Of a stretch of 64,000 bases of DNA, positions 50,048 through 58,269 are shown piece by piece (the stretch's first letter is position 1; the number at the start of each line of letters is the position of its first letter). The notes under the pieces are model-generated. The model was given only the letters and a program-made list of their open reading frames with translations. It was not told the DNA's origin and ran no database searches. The stretch spans positions 24,862 through 88,861 of the forward strand of contig CACPKQ010000003.1 in the NCBI GenBank assembly GCA_902634455.1. Direction: 5' to 3'. The translations under genes and the position numbers were made by a program. This DNA is from an uncultured Pelagibacteraceae bacterium. Its GTDB lineage: Bacteria; Pseudomonadota; Alphaproteobacteria; Pelagibacterales; Pelagibacteraceae.

Positions 50048-51049
50048 TTAAATTTTTGAAATCCAATTATTTTTTTCTTTTTCATTTAAAAAAGAAGATT
50101 TAAATGAGTTAATAATCAAAGTTTTAACTTCTTTTTTTGAAAGATTAAGAGCAGATTGTACCTGAAGTAAATTTTCATTTAAATAACCACCAAAGTATGC
50201 GGGATCATCAGAATTAACTGTTGCCATTAAATCTTTGTTAATAATTTTTTTTAAATTATGTTCCTCTAATTTGTCAAAAACACAAAGTTTTATATTAGAT
50301 AAAGGACATACAGTTAGTGGAATTTGACTTTCTTTTAATTTTTTAACCAATTTTTCATCCTTAAGGCATTGAACACCATGATCAATTCTTTTTATTTTTA
50401 ATAAATTTATTGCCTCCCATATATATTCGGGTGGGCCTTCTTCTCCTGCGTGAGCTACAGTTAAAAAACCTTCTTCGATAGCTTTTTTAAATAATTTTTC
50501 AAATTTTTTAGGGGGATTGCCAAGCTCTGAGGAATCTAGACCAACTCCAATAATTTTATCTTTATGTTTTAGTGCTTTACTAAGTACTTTAAAGCCAGAC
50601 TCTTCATCTAAGTGTCTTAAAAAACACATTATTATTTTTGAGGTTATATTTAATTCATTCTCGGCTTTGCTAAGAGCTTTATAAATACCGTTAATTACTA
50701 CATCAAAATCAATTCCTCTATCCATGTGCGTCTGCGGATCAAAAAATATTTCTGTATGCACTACGTTATCTTTTTTACACTTTAATATATAATCCCAAGT
50801 AAGATCAAAAAAATCCTCTTCATTTATCAAAACTTTAGAGCCTTGATAATAAATATTTAAAAAAGAATCTAAATTATGAAAATTGTATGCAGATTTTACT
50901 TCTTCAATATTTTTAAAAGGTATTGAAACATTGTTTCTTTTAGCAAGTTTAAACATGTGATCAGGTTCCAAAGTTCCTTCAATATGGAGATGTAGTTCCG
51001 TTTTTGGAGTTTTTTTTATATATTCAATTATTTCTATATTTTCGGACAT
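50048..51049 (-). CDS. add: Adenosine/adenine deaminase
   Basis: A 333-residue zinc enzyme that deaminates adenosine or adenine in purine salvage. Metal and catalytic residues are in KTELHLHIEGTLEPDHMFKL (read in pieces: ELHLHIEGTL, 17-26), VAHAGEEGPPEYIW (about 197-210), RIDHGVQCL (about 222-230), and VNSDDPAYFGGYL (about 277-289). Which of adenosine or adenine is used cannot be settled by eye; the ELHLHIEG form is shared by both. Its ATG overlaps the stop of a 41-residue peptide gene (TAATG). Confidence 0.9.
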   Translation of the reverse strand: MSENIEIIEYIKKTPKTELHLHIEGTLEPDHMFKLAKRNNVSIPFKNIEEVKSAYNFHNLDSFLNIYYQGSKVLINEEDFFDLTWDYILKCKKDNVVHTEIFFDPQTHMDRGIDFDVVINGIYKALSKAENELNITSKIIMCFLRHLDEESGFKVLSKALKHKDKIIGVGLDSSELGNPPKKFEKLFKKAIEEGFLTVAHAGEEGPPEYIWEAINLLKIKRIDHGVQCLKDEKLVKKLKESQIPLTVCPLSNIKLCVFDKLEEHNLKKIINKDLMATVNSDDPAYFGGYLNENLLQVQSALNLSKKEVKTLIINSFKSSFLNEKEKNNWISKI

Positions 51050-51174
51050 TAATTCAATGAATTTAAAAATCTAAATAATGAAGCTAAAATACCATGACCT
51101 GAAAACTCTATTAAAGCGATTAAAACTACAAAAAAAATTATTTTTTTCCATTTGGTATTTAAAAAGTTATTCAT
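51049..51174 (-). CDS. Small 41-residue membrane peptide
   Basis: From an ATG at 51174 the leftward frame codes MNNFLNTKWKKIIFFVVLIA and a further 21 residues, ending at a TAA that overlaps the add start codon (TAATG). There is one clear hydrophobic helix (about 12-22) preceded by lysines and a second weaker one (about 27-38). It starts only four bases after the stop of the GT39-type gene. Close packing on both sides suggests it is translated, coupling the two neighbours. No function is recognised. Confidence 0.6.
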   Translation of the reverse strand: MNNFLNTKWKKIIFFVVLIALIEFSGHGILASLFRFLNSLN

Positions 51175-51178
51175 TTAT

Positions 51179-52540
51179 CTACTTCCACAAATTTATTTTA
51201 TAATCATTTAAATATAAACAACTTGCCACTTTTATTTCAGTACACAACCAAATTGCTTCTGGAAATTTATCTCTAGAATGCCATTCAAGTTTCCACTTTG
51301 GTCTATCTTTTAAATGATAAGTTAAATTACCCGCGATCCACTCGTCTCCTCCTAAAACCCATATAATTTTTTCATTTTTATTTTTGTTCCACAATTCTTG
51401 AACTTGTGTTGCAATTTTTTTACCTGGATAATCTGTTCTTTTATCTGTTTCGGTAATCGAAACATATGCGTATGCAAATGGAGAAAATATAAATAAAATT
51501 ATAAATATTGAGGTAAAGCCTTTCAGTTTATTGATTTTAATTTTTGATTGAAAAATATAAATTACTAAAATACCAAAAAATAAATAAAAGGGGGTCATCC
51601 ACATTGTTCTAATCTTAACTCCCATTATCATAGAAGTTAAAAACATTAAAGATATTGGAATAATGCTTATTAAAAATAAAAATAAAAATTTATTATCTTT
51701 AAAGTTAATTTTAGCTTTTAATTTATTACTCAAAAATAAAAGCATTAAAAAGAAAGGCGTTAATATTCCTATTTGTTTGCCTAAAAATATTAATGGATGT
51801 TTAATATGATTTAAAATACTTGGATCTTCCGTTCCTGTTCTATGAAGACCATAAGAAATAGTTACATAATTATTTTCACTTAACCAAATTAAATGTGGTA
51901 ATAGAACTATAAAAAAAGAAATTAAAGATATTAAACATTTAAAATCAATTTTCTTTTTATAAATCATATAAATTAAAAAAATATCCATTGATAAACCTAA
52001 ATAAATAAACAAATATTTTGATAAAAATCCAAATCCCGCAAATAAACCAACTAATAACCAATCAATTATTTTATTATCTTTAAAACCTCTCCATAAATAT
52101 AAAATAGTTAATGCCCAAAAAGGCATCAAACAAACGTTCACATTAAATTCAGGGGTTGTAAAATTATAAAAGTAAATCCCTTCTAATAATACAACAGACA
52201 ATAAACAAAAAACTTTGTTTTTAAAAAAATCTTCTGAAATTTTAAAAACAACAAAAAAAGAAATAATTACACAAATTTGACTTAACAAATAATAAGCCCA
52301 GTCCTGTGCACCAAAAATTTGATAAAAAATTTCAACTAAAAATGCACTCATTGGAGGATGTTTGTTAAATCCCCAATCTAAATTACTGCTCCAAGCTAAA
52401 GCTTCAATTGTATCTAAAGGAAGGTTGTTATTTGTTAATGATGGAATGGCTGTCCATACAATTAAATGTGTTGTAAGAAAAATGTAAAATAAACTCTTTA
52501 AATTCTTTTTATTTATCGCCATTTTAATCAATTTATACAA
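51179..52540 (-). CDS. ArnT/PMT-like family 39 glycosyltransferase
   Basis: A 453-residue integral membrane protein with about ten to twelve hydrophobic segments. The first periplasmic loop holds the acidic pair in LPLDTIEALAWSSNLDWGFNKHPP (in pieces DTIEALAW and GFNKHPPMSA), typical of enzymes that take sugar from a polyprenyl carrier. It would decorate lipid or cell-surface glycan outside the inner membrane. An internal ATG six codons in (MAINKKN) is also a possible start. It begins the leftward run of GT39, peptide, add, GT2 and alginate-lyase-like genes. Confidence 0.88.
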   Translation of the reverse strand: MYKLIKMAINKKNLKSLFYIFLTTHLIVWTAIPSLTNNNLPLDTIEALAWSSNLDWGFNKHPPMSAFLVEIFYQIFGAQDWAYYLLSQICVIISFFVVFKISEDFFKNKVFCLLSVVLLEGIYFYNFTTPEFNVNVCLMPFWALTILYLWRGFKDNKIIDWLLVGLFAGFGFLSKYLFIYLGLSMDIFLIYMIYKKKIDFKCLISLISFFIVLLPHLIWLSENNYVTISYGLHRTGTEDPSILNHIKHPLIFLGKQIGILTPFFLMLLFLSNKLKAKINFKDNKFLFLFLISIIPISLMFLTSMIMGVKIRTMWMTPFYLFFGILVIYIFQSKIKINKLKGFTSIFIILFIFSPFAYAYVSITETDKRTDYPGKKIATQVQELWNKNKNEKIIWVLGGDEWIAGNLTYHLKDRPKWKLEWHSRDKFPEAIWLCTEIKVASCLYLNDYKINLWK

Positions 52541-52602
52541 TTAATGCTTTCTTGACACTCTTTAATTGATGAATATATTCACCAACGTTTTAAATTAAGA
52601 TA

Positions 52603-53019
52603 ATGGTTAAGATCACTAAAAGCTATATTCCTAAAGAAAAAGAAAAGTATATGTGTGCAAAACATCTGGCTTTCTTTAAACAAAAACTTATTAATTGGAA
52701 AAATGAATTAAAAAAAAGCAGTAGTGAAGCACTTTATAATAGCTCTTTAGATGACAATAGTACCTCTGCCGACATAGTTGATCAGGCAAGCTCTTATACT
52801 GAAAAAAATGTTGAACTAAGGGCAATCAATAGACAAATAAAATTAATTTCGAAAATTGATGCTGCTTTAAAAAGAATACAAAATGGAAGTTATGGTTTTT
52901 GTGTGGAAACAGGTGAACCAATTGGTCTAAAAAGACTGATGGCAAGACCAGTTGCCACTCTTTGCATTGCAGCACAAGAAAAACATGAAAAAAATGAAAA
53001 AGTTCATGCCGAAAGTTAA
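52603..53019 (+). CDS. dksA: RNA polymerase-binding transcription factor DksA
   Basis: A 138-residue DksA-family protein that acts with ppGpp at the RNA polymerase secondary channel. The coiled-coil tip has SADIVDQAS (about 56-64), matching the D-x2-D-x-A of E. coli DksA. Where E. coli has four zinc cysteines this protein has two (Cys100 in YGFCVETGEP and Cys121 in ATLCIAAQE), a form common in alphaproteobacteria. Its end overlaps the convergent GST gene by four bases. Confidence 0.93.
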   Translation: MVKITKSYIPKEKEKYMCAKHLAFFKQKLINWKNELKKSSSEALYNSSLDDNSTSADIVDQASSYTEKNVELRAINRQIKLISKIDAALKRIQNGSYGFCVETGEPIGLKRLMARPVATLCIAAQEKHEKNEKVHAES

Positions 53020-53645
53020 GGTAAAGGTATAGTTTCTCCTCTTTTCATAAAATCAAAACCTTTTATAACAGCTTCCCGTTTAGCTATATCTAAATACCAT
53101 CTAGTTAAATTTTTATATTTTTTTAAACCTACATCATGCCATTCATGCCGTGCAATCCATGGCCATGTTGCAATATCTGCTATTGTATAGTTTTCTCCAG
53201 CAAGGAATTTTGAATTACCCAATCTTTCTTCTAAATCTTGATATATACTTTTGGTAATTTTAAAATATCTTTCTTCACCAAATGTACTTTTTCCCGGATT
53301 ATAATGGTGAAACTGATGATGTTGTCCAATTAATGGCCCAACATAAGCCATCTGTGCCATTAACCATTGATTTATTTTTAATCTATCTTTTTTGTCATAA
53401 AATTTATTACTTTTTTCTCCAAGATACATAAGTATAACCCCTGACTCGAAAATTGCTTCTTTGTTGTTTTCATGATCTATAATTACAGGAATTTTACTAA
53501 ACGGACTTATTTTTCTAAATTCAGGTTTAAATTGCTCATCTTTATAAATATTTACTTTTGTAACTTTATATTTAAAACCAATCTCCTCAAGCATGATTCC
53601 AATTTTTTTTCCATTTGGCGTATCGGCAGTAAGTAACTCGATCAT
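53016..53645 (-). CDS. Glutathione S-transferase
   Basis: A 209-residue protein with thioredoxin-like N-terminal domain (IELLTADTPNGKKIGIMLEE, 2-21) and an alpha-helical C-terminal domain with GENYTIADIATWPW (about 145-158), a hallmark of the YfcG/Nu-type GSTs, some of which reduce disulphides. The substrate is not known. It overlaps the start side of the ferredoxin reductase gene by four bases, so it is the last gene of the Fd-FNR-GST module downstream of proteorhodopsin. Confidence 0.9.
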   Translation of the reverse strand: MIELLTADTPNGKKIGIMLEEIGFKYKVTKVNIYKDEQFKPEFRKISPFSKIPVIIDHENNKEAIFESGVILMYLGEKSNKFYDKKDRLKINQWLMAQMAYVGPLIGQHHQFHHYNPGKSTFGEERYFKITKSIYQDLEERLGNSKFLAGENYTIADIATWPWIARHEWHDVGLKKYKNLTRWYLDIAKREAVIKGFDFMKRGETIPLP

Positions 53646-54658
53646 TCTTTGATACCTAGCCGTTCTTTTACTGATTTAGAAGTTGTGGTGAATTCAAATC
53701 TAAGTTTTTCATCAGGTTTAGCATATTTAAAACAACCTCTAGCAGCTAAAGCTCCTTCATGAAATCCTGAAAGAATTAGTTTTAATTTTCCAGGATATTC
53801 ACATATGTCCCCTATAGCAAAAATTCCTTTTTTATTAGTCTCAAAATTTTTAGTATTTACTGGAATTTTTTTTTTATCAATATTTAATCCCCAATCTAAA
53901 ATTGGACCTAAATTCATAATTAATCCAAAAAAACCTAAAACATAATCAACATTTAAAGATTTTACATCTCCTGATTCACTTTTAATTTCTATACTATTTA
54001 TAGAAGCATTTCCCCTTACTTCGAGTAATTGATACTGGGTAAATATTTCTAGTTTTTTTTGATTATTTAATTCTTTTACTTTGTCAACGCTTGATTGAGC
54101 TGCTCTGAATTCGTCGCGTCTGTGAACTAATATAACTTTAGAGTTTTTTGAAAGTTCTATTGCCCAATCTAATGCACTGTCTCCACCGCCAAATATAGCT
54201 ACAGTTTTATTTTTAAAAATTTCTTTGTCTTTTATTGAATAAAAAATTGATTTTTCTTCAAATTTTTCACAACCTTTTACAGTAAATTTCCTTGGCTCAA
54301 AAGAACCTACTCCTCCAGCAATTACGATATTTGGTGAACTCATCTGAGTACCTTTGTGAGTTTTTATGATCCATTTTCCATCTTTACTTTTAATTTCATC
54401 AACTCTTTGTGATAAATGAAAATTAAAATTAAATGGTTTAATTTGTTGAATTAAATTATTTGTCAACTCTTCACCAGTACATTCTGGAATTGCAGGAATA
54501 TCATAAATTGGTTTATCTGGATAAAGTTCTATACATTGTCCACCAATTTTATCTAAATTATCTATTATCTCACATTTAAGACCAATGATTCCTAATTGAT
54601 GTGCACAAAAAATTCCTGTTGGACCAGCGCCAATTATAACAACATCTGTATTAATCAT
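53642..54658 (-). CDS. Ferredoxin-NADP reductase, thioredoxin-reductase-like type
   Basis: A 338-residue flavoprotein of the homodimeric ferredoxin-NADP reductase type that lacks the redox CxxC of thioredoxin reductase. FAD site: VVIIGAGPTGIFCAHQLG (5-22) and FAIGDICEYPGKLKLI-like stretch (about 274-289). NADP site: VAIFGGGDSALDWA (about 150-163) with VHRRDEFRA. It moves electrons between NADPH and ferredoxin; its gene overlaps the ferredoxin gene by one base. Confidence 0.92.
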   Translation of the reverse strand: MINTDVVIIGAGPTGIFCAHQLGIIGLKCEIIDNLDKIGGQCIELYPDKPIYDIPAIPECTGEELTNNLIQQIKPFNFNFHLSQRVDEIKSKDGKWIIKTHKGTQMSSPNIVIAGGVGSFEPRKFTVKGCEKFEEKSIFYSIKDKEIFKNKTVAIFGGGDSALDWAIELSKNSKVILVHRRDEFRAAQSSVDKVKELNNQKKLEIFTQYQLLEVRGNASINSIEIKSESGDVKSLNVDYVLGFFGLIMNLGPILDWGLNIDKKKIPVNTKNFETNKKGIFAIGDICEYPGKLKLILSGFHEGALAARGCFKYAKPDEKLRFEFTTTSKSVKERLGIKE

Positions 54659-54978
54659 TAAGTCTGCTTTTTTGGAAGATCAACTATTATGCCGTCTAGT
54701 TCTTGTGAAACTAAAATTTGACAACTTAATCTACTATTTTTTTTAGGTTCAAATGCCATATCTAACATATCTTCTTCACCTTGTTCTTTCTGTGGAAGAT
54801 TATTAAACCACTCTTCTTTGACATAAACATGGCAAGTAGCACAAGCCATTGCACCACCACAATCAGCATCAATTCCTGGAATATTATTTTGTATAGCTCC
54901 CTCCATAATGCTTAGGCCATTTGCAACATCAATGGTATGTTTTTTTCCATTATGTTCTATATATGTAATTTTAGGCAT
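54658..54978 (-). CDS. [2Fe-2S] ferredoxin, adrenodoxin type
   Basis: A 106-residue ferredoxin with cluster cysteines at 40, 46, 49 and 86 (C-x5-C-x2-C-x36-C), in [15 protein letters not shown] and SRLSCQILV. It would donate electrons to oxygenases or Fe-S assembly, fed by the adjacent reductase. The gene is the first of the Fd-FNR-GST set. A weak promoter-like pair (TTGCCC and TATATA, 16 bases apart) precedes it, with the -35 part inside the stem of the proteorhodopsin terminator. Confidence 0.94.
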   Translation of the reverse strand: MPKITYIEHNGKKHTIDVANGLSIMEGAIQNNIPGIDADCGGAMACATCHVYVKEEWFNNLPQKEQGEEDMLDMAFEPKKNSRLSCQILVSQELDGIIVDLPKKQT

Positions 54979-55002
54979 TCAATTTATATAAGTATAAAAA
55001 AA

Positions 55003-55034
55003 AATAGGGCAAGTAACTTAATACTTGCCCTATT
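55003..55034 (-). terminator. Rho-independent terminator after proteorhodopsin
   Basis: AATAGGGCAAGTA (55003-55015) is an exact inverted copy of TACTTGCCCTATT (55022-55034), with a six-base loop. In the leftward RNA the stem is followed by at least seven U. This is the strongest hairpin in the window by eye. Confidence 0.92.
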
Positions 55035-55053
55035 AAAATAGTTTAAAAGCTAA

Positions 55054-55824
55054 TTATCTAGCTCTTCCACCACTAGCTGAAACAGCTGCAGCCCAAATTA
55101 CAAGACCAAATGCGATCTTGTTAACAAAGTCTGCTAAGTTATAAATAACGTTCAATGAATTTGCATCTACACCACCAGTTAAGTAACCAAATACATATCC
55201 TAATGGGTAAATTGCCCAACCAATTGTAACAATCATTCTCATAGCACTGAAAGCAGTTACAAGAGCCTTGTTACCACTTCTAGCCGCTACTTTGCCAGCT
55301 TCTCCAGAGAATACTTCATATAAAATGTATATCCATCCAGCGATACCAACTATAAAGCCAAGCATTTCATTAATGTATCCGGCTTCTCCTAGGTATCCAG
55401 CACATAGCATTACCAATGAACCAATTAAAAGCCTCCAGAAAATACCTCCAGATACTTTTTTAACAGCTGCTAGAATTAAGTAAAATTCTACCATCTGCAA
55501 TGGTACAGTAATTAACCAATCAATATATCTATATACTGTTGGTGAATCTCCAGTCTGAACCCAAACACCTCTCATGTAGATGTAGTGAACAAACGCAATA
55601 CCAGTTACAAGTCCTGCTACTGTTACTGATGTTCTCCATCCAGCAGCTACCGATCCTCTTTCCATAAAAAAGAAAACTGTAGCAGCTAACATACCCATTG
55701 AAATTACCCAAAAAGTAATTCCAACAAAATCATCAGAAGCTAGAAGGACAGTTTCAGCATTTGCTGCACCTGAAAAGCCTAAAAAAGCTACAGTTGCTAA
55801 AGCAAACAATTTAAGTTTATTCAT
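55054..55824 (-). CDS. Proteorhodopsin, blue-absorbing type by its tuning residue
   Basis: A 256-residue light-driven proton pump with signal peptide (1-23, ending ANA) and seven membrane helices. His80, Asp102 (YRYIDW), Glu113 (VEFYLIL) and the retinal-binding Lys236 (DFVNKIAFG) correspond to His75, Asp97, Glu108 and Lys231 of the green reference protein. The tuning position, Leu105 in green proteorhodopsin, is Gln110 here (TVPLQMVEF), which marks the blue-absorbing type. A strong ribosome binding site (AAGAGGGAG) lies six bases before the ATG. No retinal or carotenoid synthesis gene is adjacent. Own terminator downstream. Confidence 0.97.
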   Translation of the reverse strand: MNKLKLFALATVAFLGFSGAANAETVLLASDDFVGITFWVISMGMLAATVFFFMERGSVAAGWRTSVTVAGLVTGIAFVHYIYMRGVWVQTGDSPTVYRYIDWLITVPLQMVEFYLILAAVKKVSGGIFWRLLIGSLVMLCAGYLGEAGYINEMLGFIVGIAGWIYILYEVFSGEAGKVAARSGNKALVTAFSAMRMIVTIGWAIYPLGYVFGYLTGGVDANSLNVIYNLADFVNKIAFGLVIWAAAVSASGGRAR

Positions 55825-55854
55825 AAAAAACTCCCTCTTAAGTTAGTTTTTTTT

Positions 55855-55870
55855 AGTTTAAATTTAAACT
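55855..55870. promoter_or_regulatory. 16-bp perfect palindrome upstream of proteorhodopsin
   Basis: AGTTTAAATTTAAACT is a perfect palindrome about 30 bases upstream of the proteorhodopsin ATG. In this position it could be an operator or part of the leader RNA. A/T-rich palindromes arise by chance more often in such genomes, so the claim is moderate. Confidence 0.45.
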
Positions 55871-55872
55871 AG

Positions 55873-55905
55873 AGCCCTACCCGCAATAGAGCCAAAGTTA
55901 GGGCT
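55873..55905 (-). promoter_or_regulatory. Possible structured leader of the proteorhodopsin message
   Basis: AGCCCTA (55873-55879) and TAGGGCT (55899-55905) are exact inverted copies separated by 19 bases of unusually G/C-rich sequence for this genome. Together with the palindrome at 55855-55870 they suggest a folded 5' leader. No known riboswitch class was recognised. Confidence 0.4.
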
Positions 55906-56038
55906 TAAATATCAAATTAATCCGGTGAATTGAAGTTTTTTTACTACTTAATAAGTATTGATTTTATTGACTTTTTAAAATTAAATGCAACCAATTACAT
56001 TAAATCAATATAAAAATGGCAAATCAAAGCAAATCAGT

Positions 56039-57934
56039 ATGAGTTTAAAATTTAAAGAAATTTATGATAATTCAATAAAAAATCCAGATAAGTTTTGGCA
56101 AGAAATCTCCGAAGATATTTTTTGGTTTAAAAAGCCTAGTAAAATTTTAAATAAATCTAATCCCCCTTTCTATAAATGGTTTGAAGATGGTATAACAAAT
56201 ACATGTTATAATGCATTAGATATTCATATAGACAAAGGATTAGGTGAAAAAACAGCTTTGATTTATGATAGTCCAATTACAGGAAAAAAGGCTACATTCA
56301 CCTATGTAAGATTAAAAGAAAAAGTTTCAAAATTTGCATGGGCTTTAAAAAATCAAGGAATAAATAAAGGTGATAGGGTAATTATTTACATGCCAATGAT
56401 ACCAGAGGCTGTAATAGCTATGTTGGCGTGTGGAAGAATTGGAGCAATACATTCTGTTGTTTTTGGTGGATTTGCTGCTAATGAACTTGCAAGCAGAATT
56501 GATGACTCTAGAGCAAAAATTTTAGTTACTGCTTCATGTGGATTTGAGCCAGGAAGAACAGTTGAATATAAACCTTTGGTAAATAAAGCATTAGAAATAT
56601 CAAAACATAAACCTGAAAAATTAATACTTTATCAAAGAACTGGTCATGAGGTTAATCTAAATGGTAAATCAGAAATTAGTTGGGATGAAGCTCTTAAGGG
56701 TGCTCAAGAAATAGATTGCATAGAAATGAATGCAAATGATTATGCTTATATTCTTTACACTTCTGGAACTACGGGTGTTCCTAAAGGGATTGTTAGAGAT
56801 ATAGGTGGACACATAGTTGCTCTTAAATGGACTATGAAAAATATTTATAATATTGATCAAAATGATGTTTGGTGGTCTGCAAGTGATATAGGTTGGATTG
56901 TGGGGCATTCATACATTGTTTATGCACCTTTATTTTATGGATGTACTACAGTTTTATTTGAAGGTAAGCCTGTCGGAACACCTGACGCAGGAGTATTTTG
57001 GAGAATAATTTCAGAATATAAAATCAAATCTTTATTTACAGCTCCAACTGCTTTTAGAGCAATTAAAAAAGAAGACCCTGAAGGAAAATTTTTTTCTAAG
57101 TATGACCTAAGTTCGTTCAAATCTTTGTTTTTAGCAGGTGAAAGAGCAGATCCAGATACTCTTAAATGGGCAGAGTCATTACTAAAAGTACCTGTTATAG
57201 ATCATTGGTGGCAAACAGAAACTAGTTGGGCAATTAGTTCGAATTGTACGGGAATAGAGATGCAGAAAACAAAATATGGCTCTGCATGCAAACCTGTTCC
57301 GGGTTATGATTTAAAAGTTTTAAAAAGTGATAGGTCTATAGCAAAAGCTAATGAGATGGGAGACATAGTTGTTAAACTACCATTACCACCTGGAACGTTT
57401 CCGACATTATGGAATGCAGACGAAAGATATAAACAAACCTATATGTCTAACTACGAAGGTTATTATCAAACGTATGATGCAGGACACATCGATGAAGATG
57501 GATATGTTTGGATTATGTCAAGAACAGACGATATAATTAATGTTGCAGGTCATAGATTATCAACAGGCGCAATAGAAGAAGTTTTGTCAGAACACAAATC
57601 TGTAGCTGAATGTGCTGTAATAGGAATTGCGGATAAATTAAAAGGACAAATACCTATTGGATTATTAGCTTTAAAAAGTGGTGTTGAACAAAGTAATGAA
57701 GACATTGTTAAAGAATGTATTCAAATGGTAAGAAACAAAGTTGGACCAGTAGCTGCATTTAAAATAGCAATAGTTGTTAAAAGATTGCCAAAAACTAGAT
57801 CTGGAAAAATATTAAGGGGAACAATAAGAAAAATAGCTGATAAAGAAGAGTATAAGGTGCCTGCAACTATTGATGATCCTGCAATATTAAATGAAATCAA
57901 AGATGATTTAATTAAAAATAGTATTTTAAAATAG
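56039..57934 (+). CDS. prpE: Propionyl-CoA (acyl-CoA) synthetase
   Basis: A 631-residue AMP-forming ligase that activates propionate (or acetate) with ATP and CoA. The P-loop-like YTSGTTGVPKGIVRD (near 240), WWSASDIGWIVGHSYIVY, SLFTAPTAFRAIKKEDPEG and LAGERADPDTLKW favour PrpE over Acs; the acetylatable lysine is in TRSGKILRG. An ATG at 55985 in the same frame would add 18 residues; I prefer the ATG at 56039, which gives MSLKFKEIYDNSIKNPDKFW, close to the family N-terminus, though neither start has a clear ribosome binding site. Divergent from proteorhodopsin; the SMR gene follows with a one-base overlap. Confidence 0.9.
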   Translation: MSLKFKEIYDNSIKNPDKFWQEISEDIFWFKKPSKILNKSNPPFYKWFEDGITNTCYNALDIHIDKGLGEKTALIYDSPITGKKATFTYVRLKEKVSKFAWALKNQGINKGDRVIIYMPMIPEAVIAMLACGRIGAIHSVVFGGFAANELASRIDDSRAKILVTASCGFEPGRTVEYKPLVNKALEISKHKPEKLILYQRTGHEVNLNGKSEISWDEALKGAQEIDCIEMNANDYAYILYTSGTTGVPKGIVRDIGGHIVALKWTMKNIYNIDQNDVWWSASDIGWIVGHSYIVYAPLFYGCTTVLFEGKPVGTPDAGVFWRIISEYKIKSLFTAPTAFRAIKKEDPEGKFFSKYDLSSFKSLFLAGERADPDTLKWAESLLKVPVIDHWWQTETSWAISSNCTGIEMQKTKYGSACKPVPGYDLKVLKSDRSIAKANEMGDIVVKLPLPPGTFPTLWNADERYKQTYMSNYEGYYQTYDAGHIDEDGYVWIMSRTDDIINVAGHRLSTGAIEEVLSEHKSVAECAVIGIADKLKGQIPIGLLALKSGVEQSNEDIVKECIQMVRNKVGPVAAFKIAIVVKRLPKTRSGKILRGTIRKIADKEEYKVPATIDDPAILNEIKDDLIKNSILK

Positions 57935-58266
57935 TGATTAAAACATATTTATATTTATTCGGAGCAATTTTTTTTGAAGTAGCAGGCACAATGTTATTAC
58001 CTTTGACAAATAATTTTACAAAACCAATTCCAACATTTTTATTGGCGGTATTTTATCTTTTTGCTTTTTATTTACTAACATTTGTTACTCAAAAATTACC
58101 AATCGCAATTATGTATGCTACTTGGAGTGGTTTGGGTATTTTTACTATAGCAATACTAGGTTATATTTTTTATAAACAAACTTTAAGCTGGCAAGCAATT
58201 TTAGGATTATTTTTAATTGTTGTTGGCGTTGTTTTGGTAAATTCTTTTTCAAGTAAAGTTTATTAA
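57934..58266 (+). CDS. Small multidrug resistance (EmrE-type) transporter
   Basis: A 110-residue protein with four membrane helices and the SMR signature: an early glutamate in FFEVAGTMLLPL (Glu14-16 region), the conserved IAIMYATWSGLGIFTIAILGY stretch (pieces YATWSGLG and IAILGY) and a C-terminal GVVLVNSFS. It exports cationic drugs or guanidinium, or acts as a QAC pump. It starts at a GTG that overlaps the last base of the prpE stop, so it is translated from the same message. No functional link to propionate is obvious. Confidence 0.92.
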   Translation: MIKTYLYLFGAIFFEVAGTMLLPLTNNFTKPIPTFLLAVFYLFAFYLLTFVTQKLPIAIMYATWSGLGIFTIAILGYIFYKQTLSWQAILGLFLIVVGVVLVNSFSSKVY

Positions 58267-58269
58267 TAA

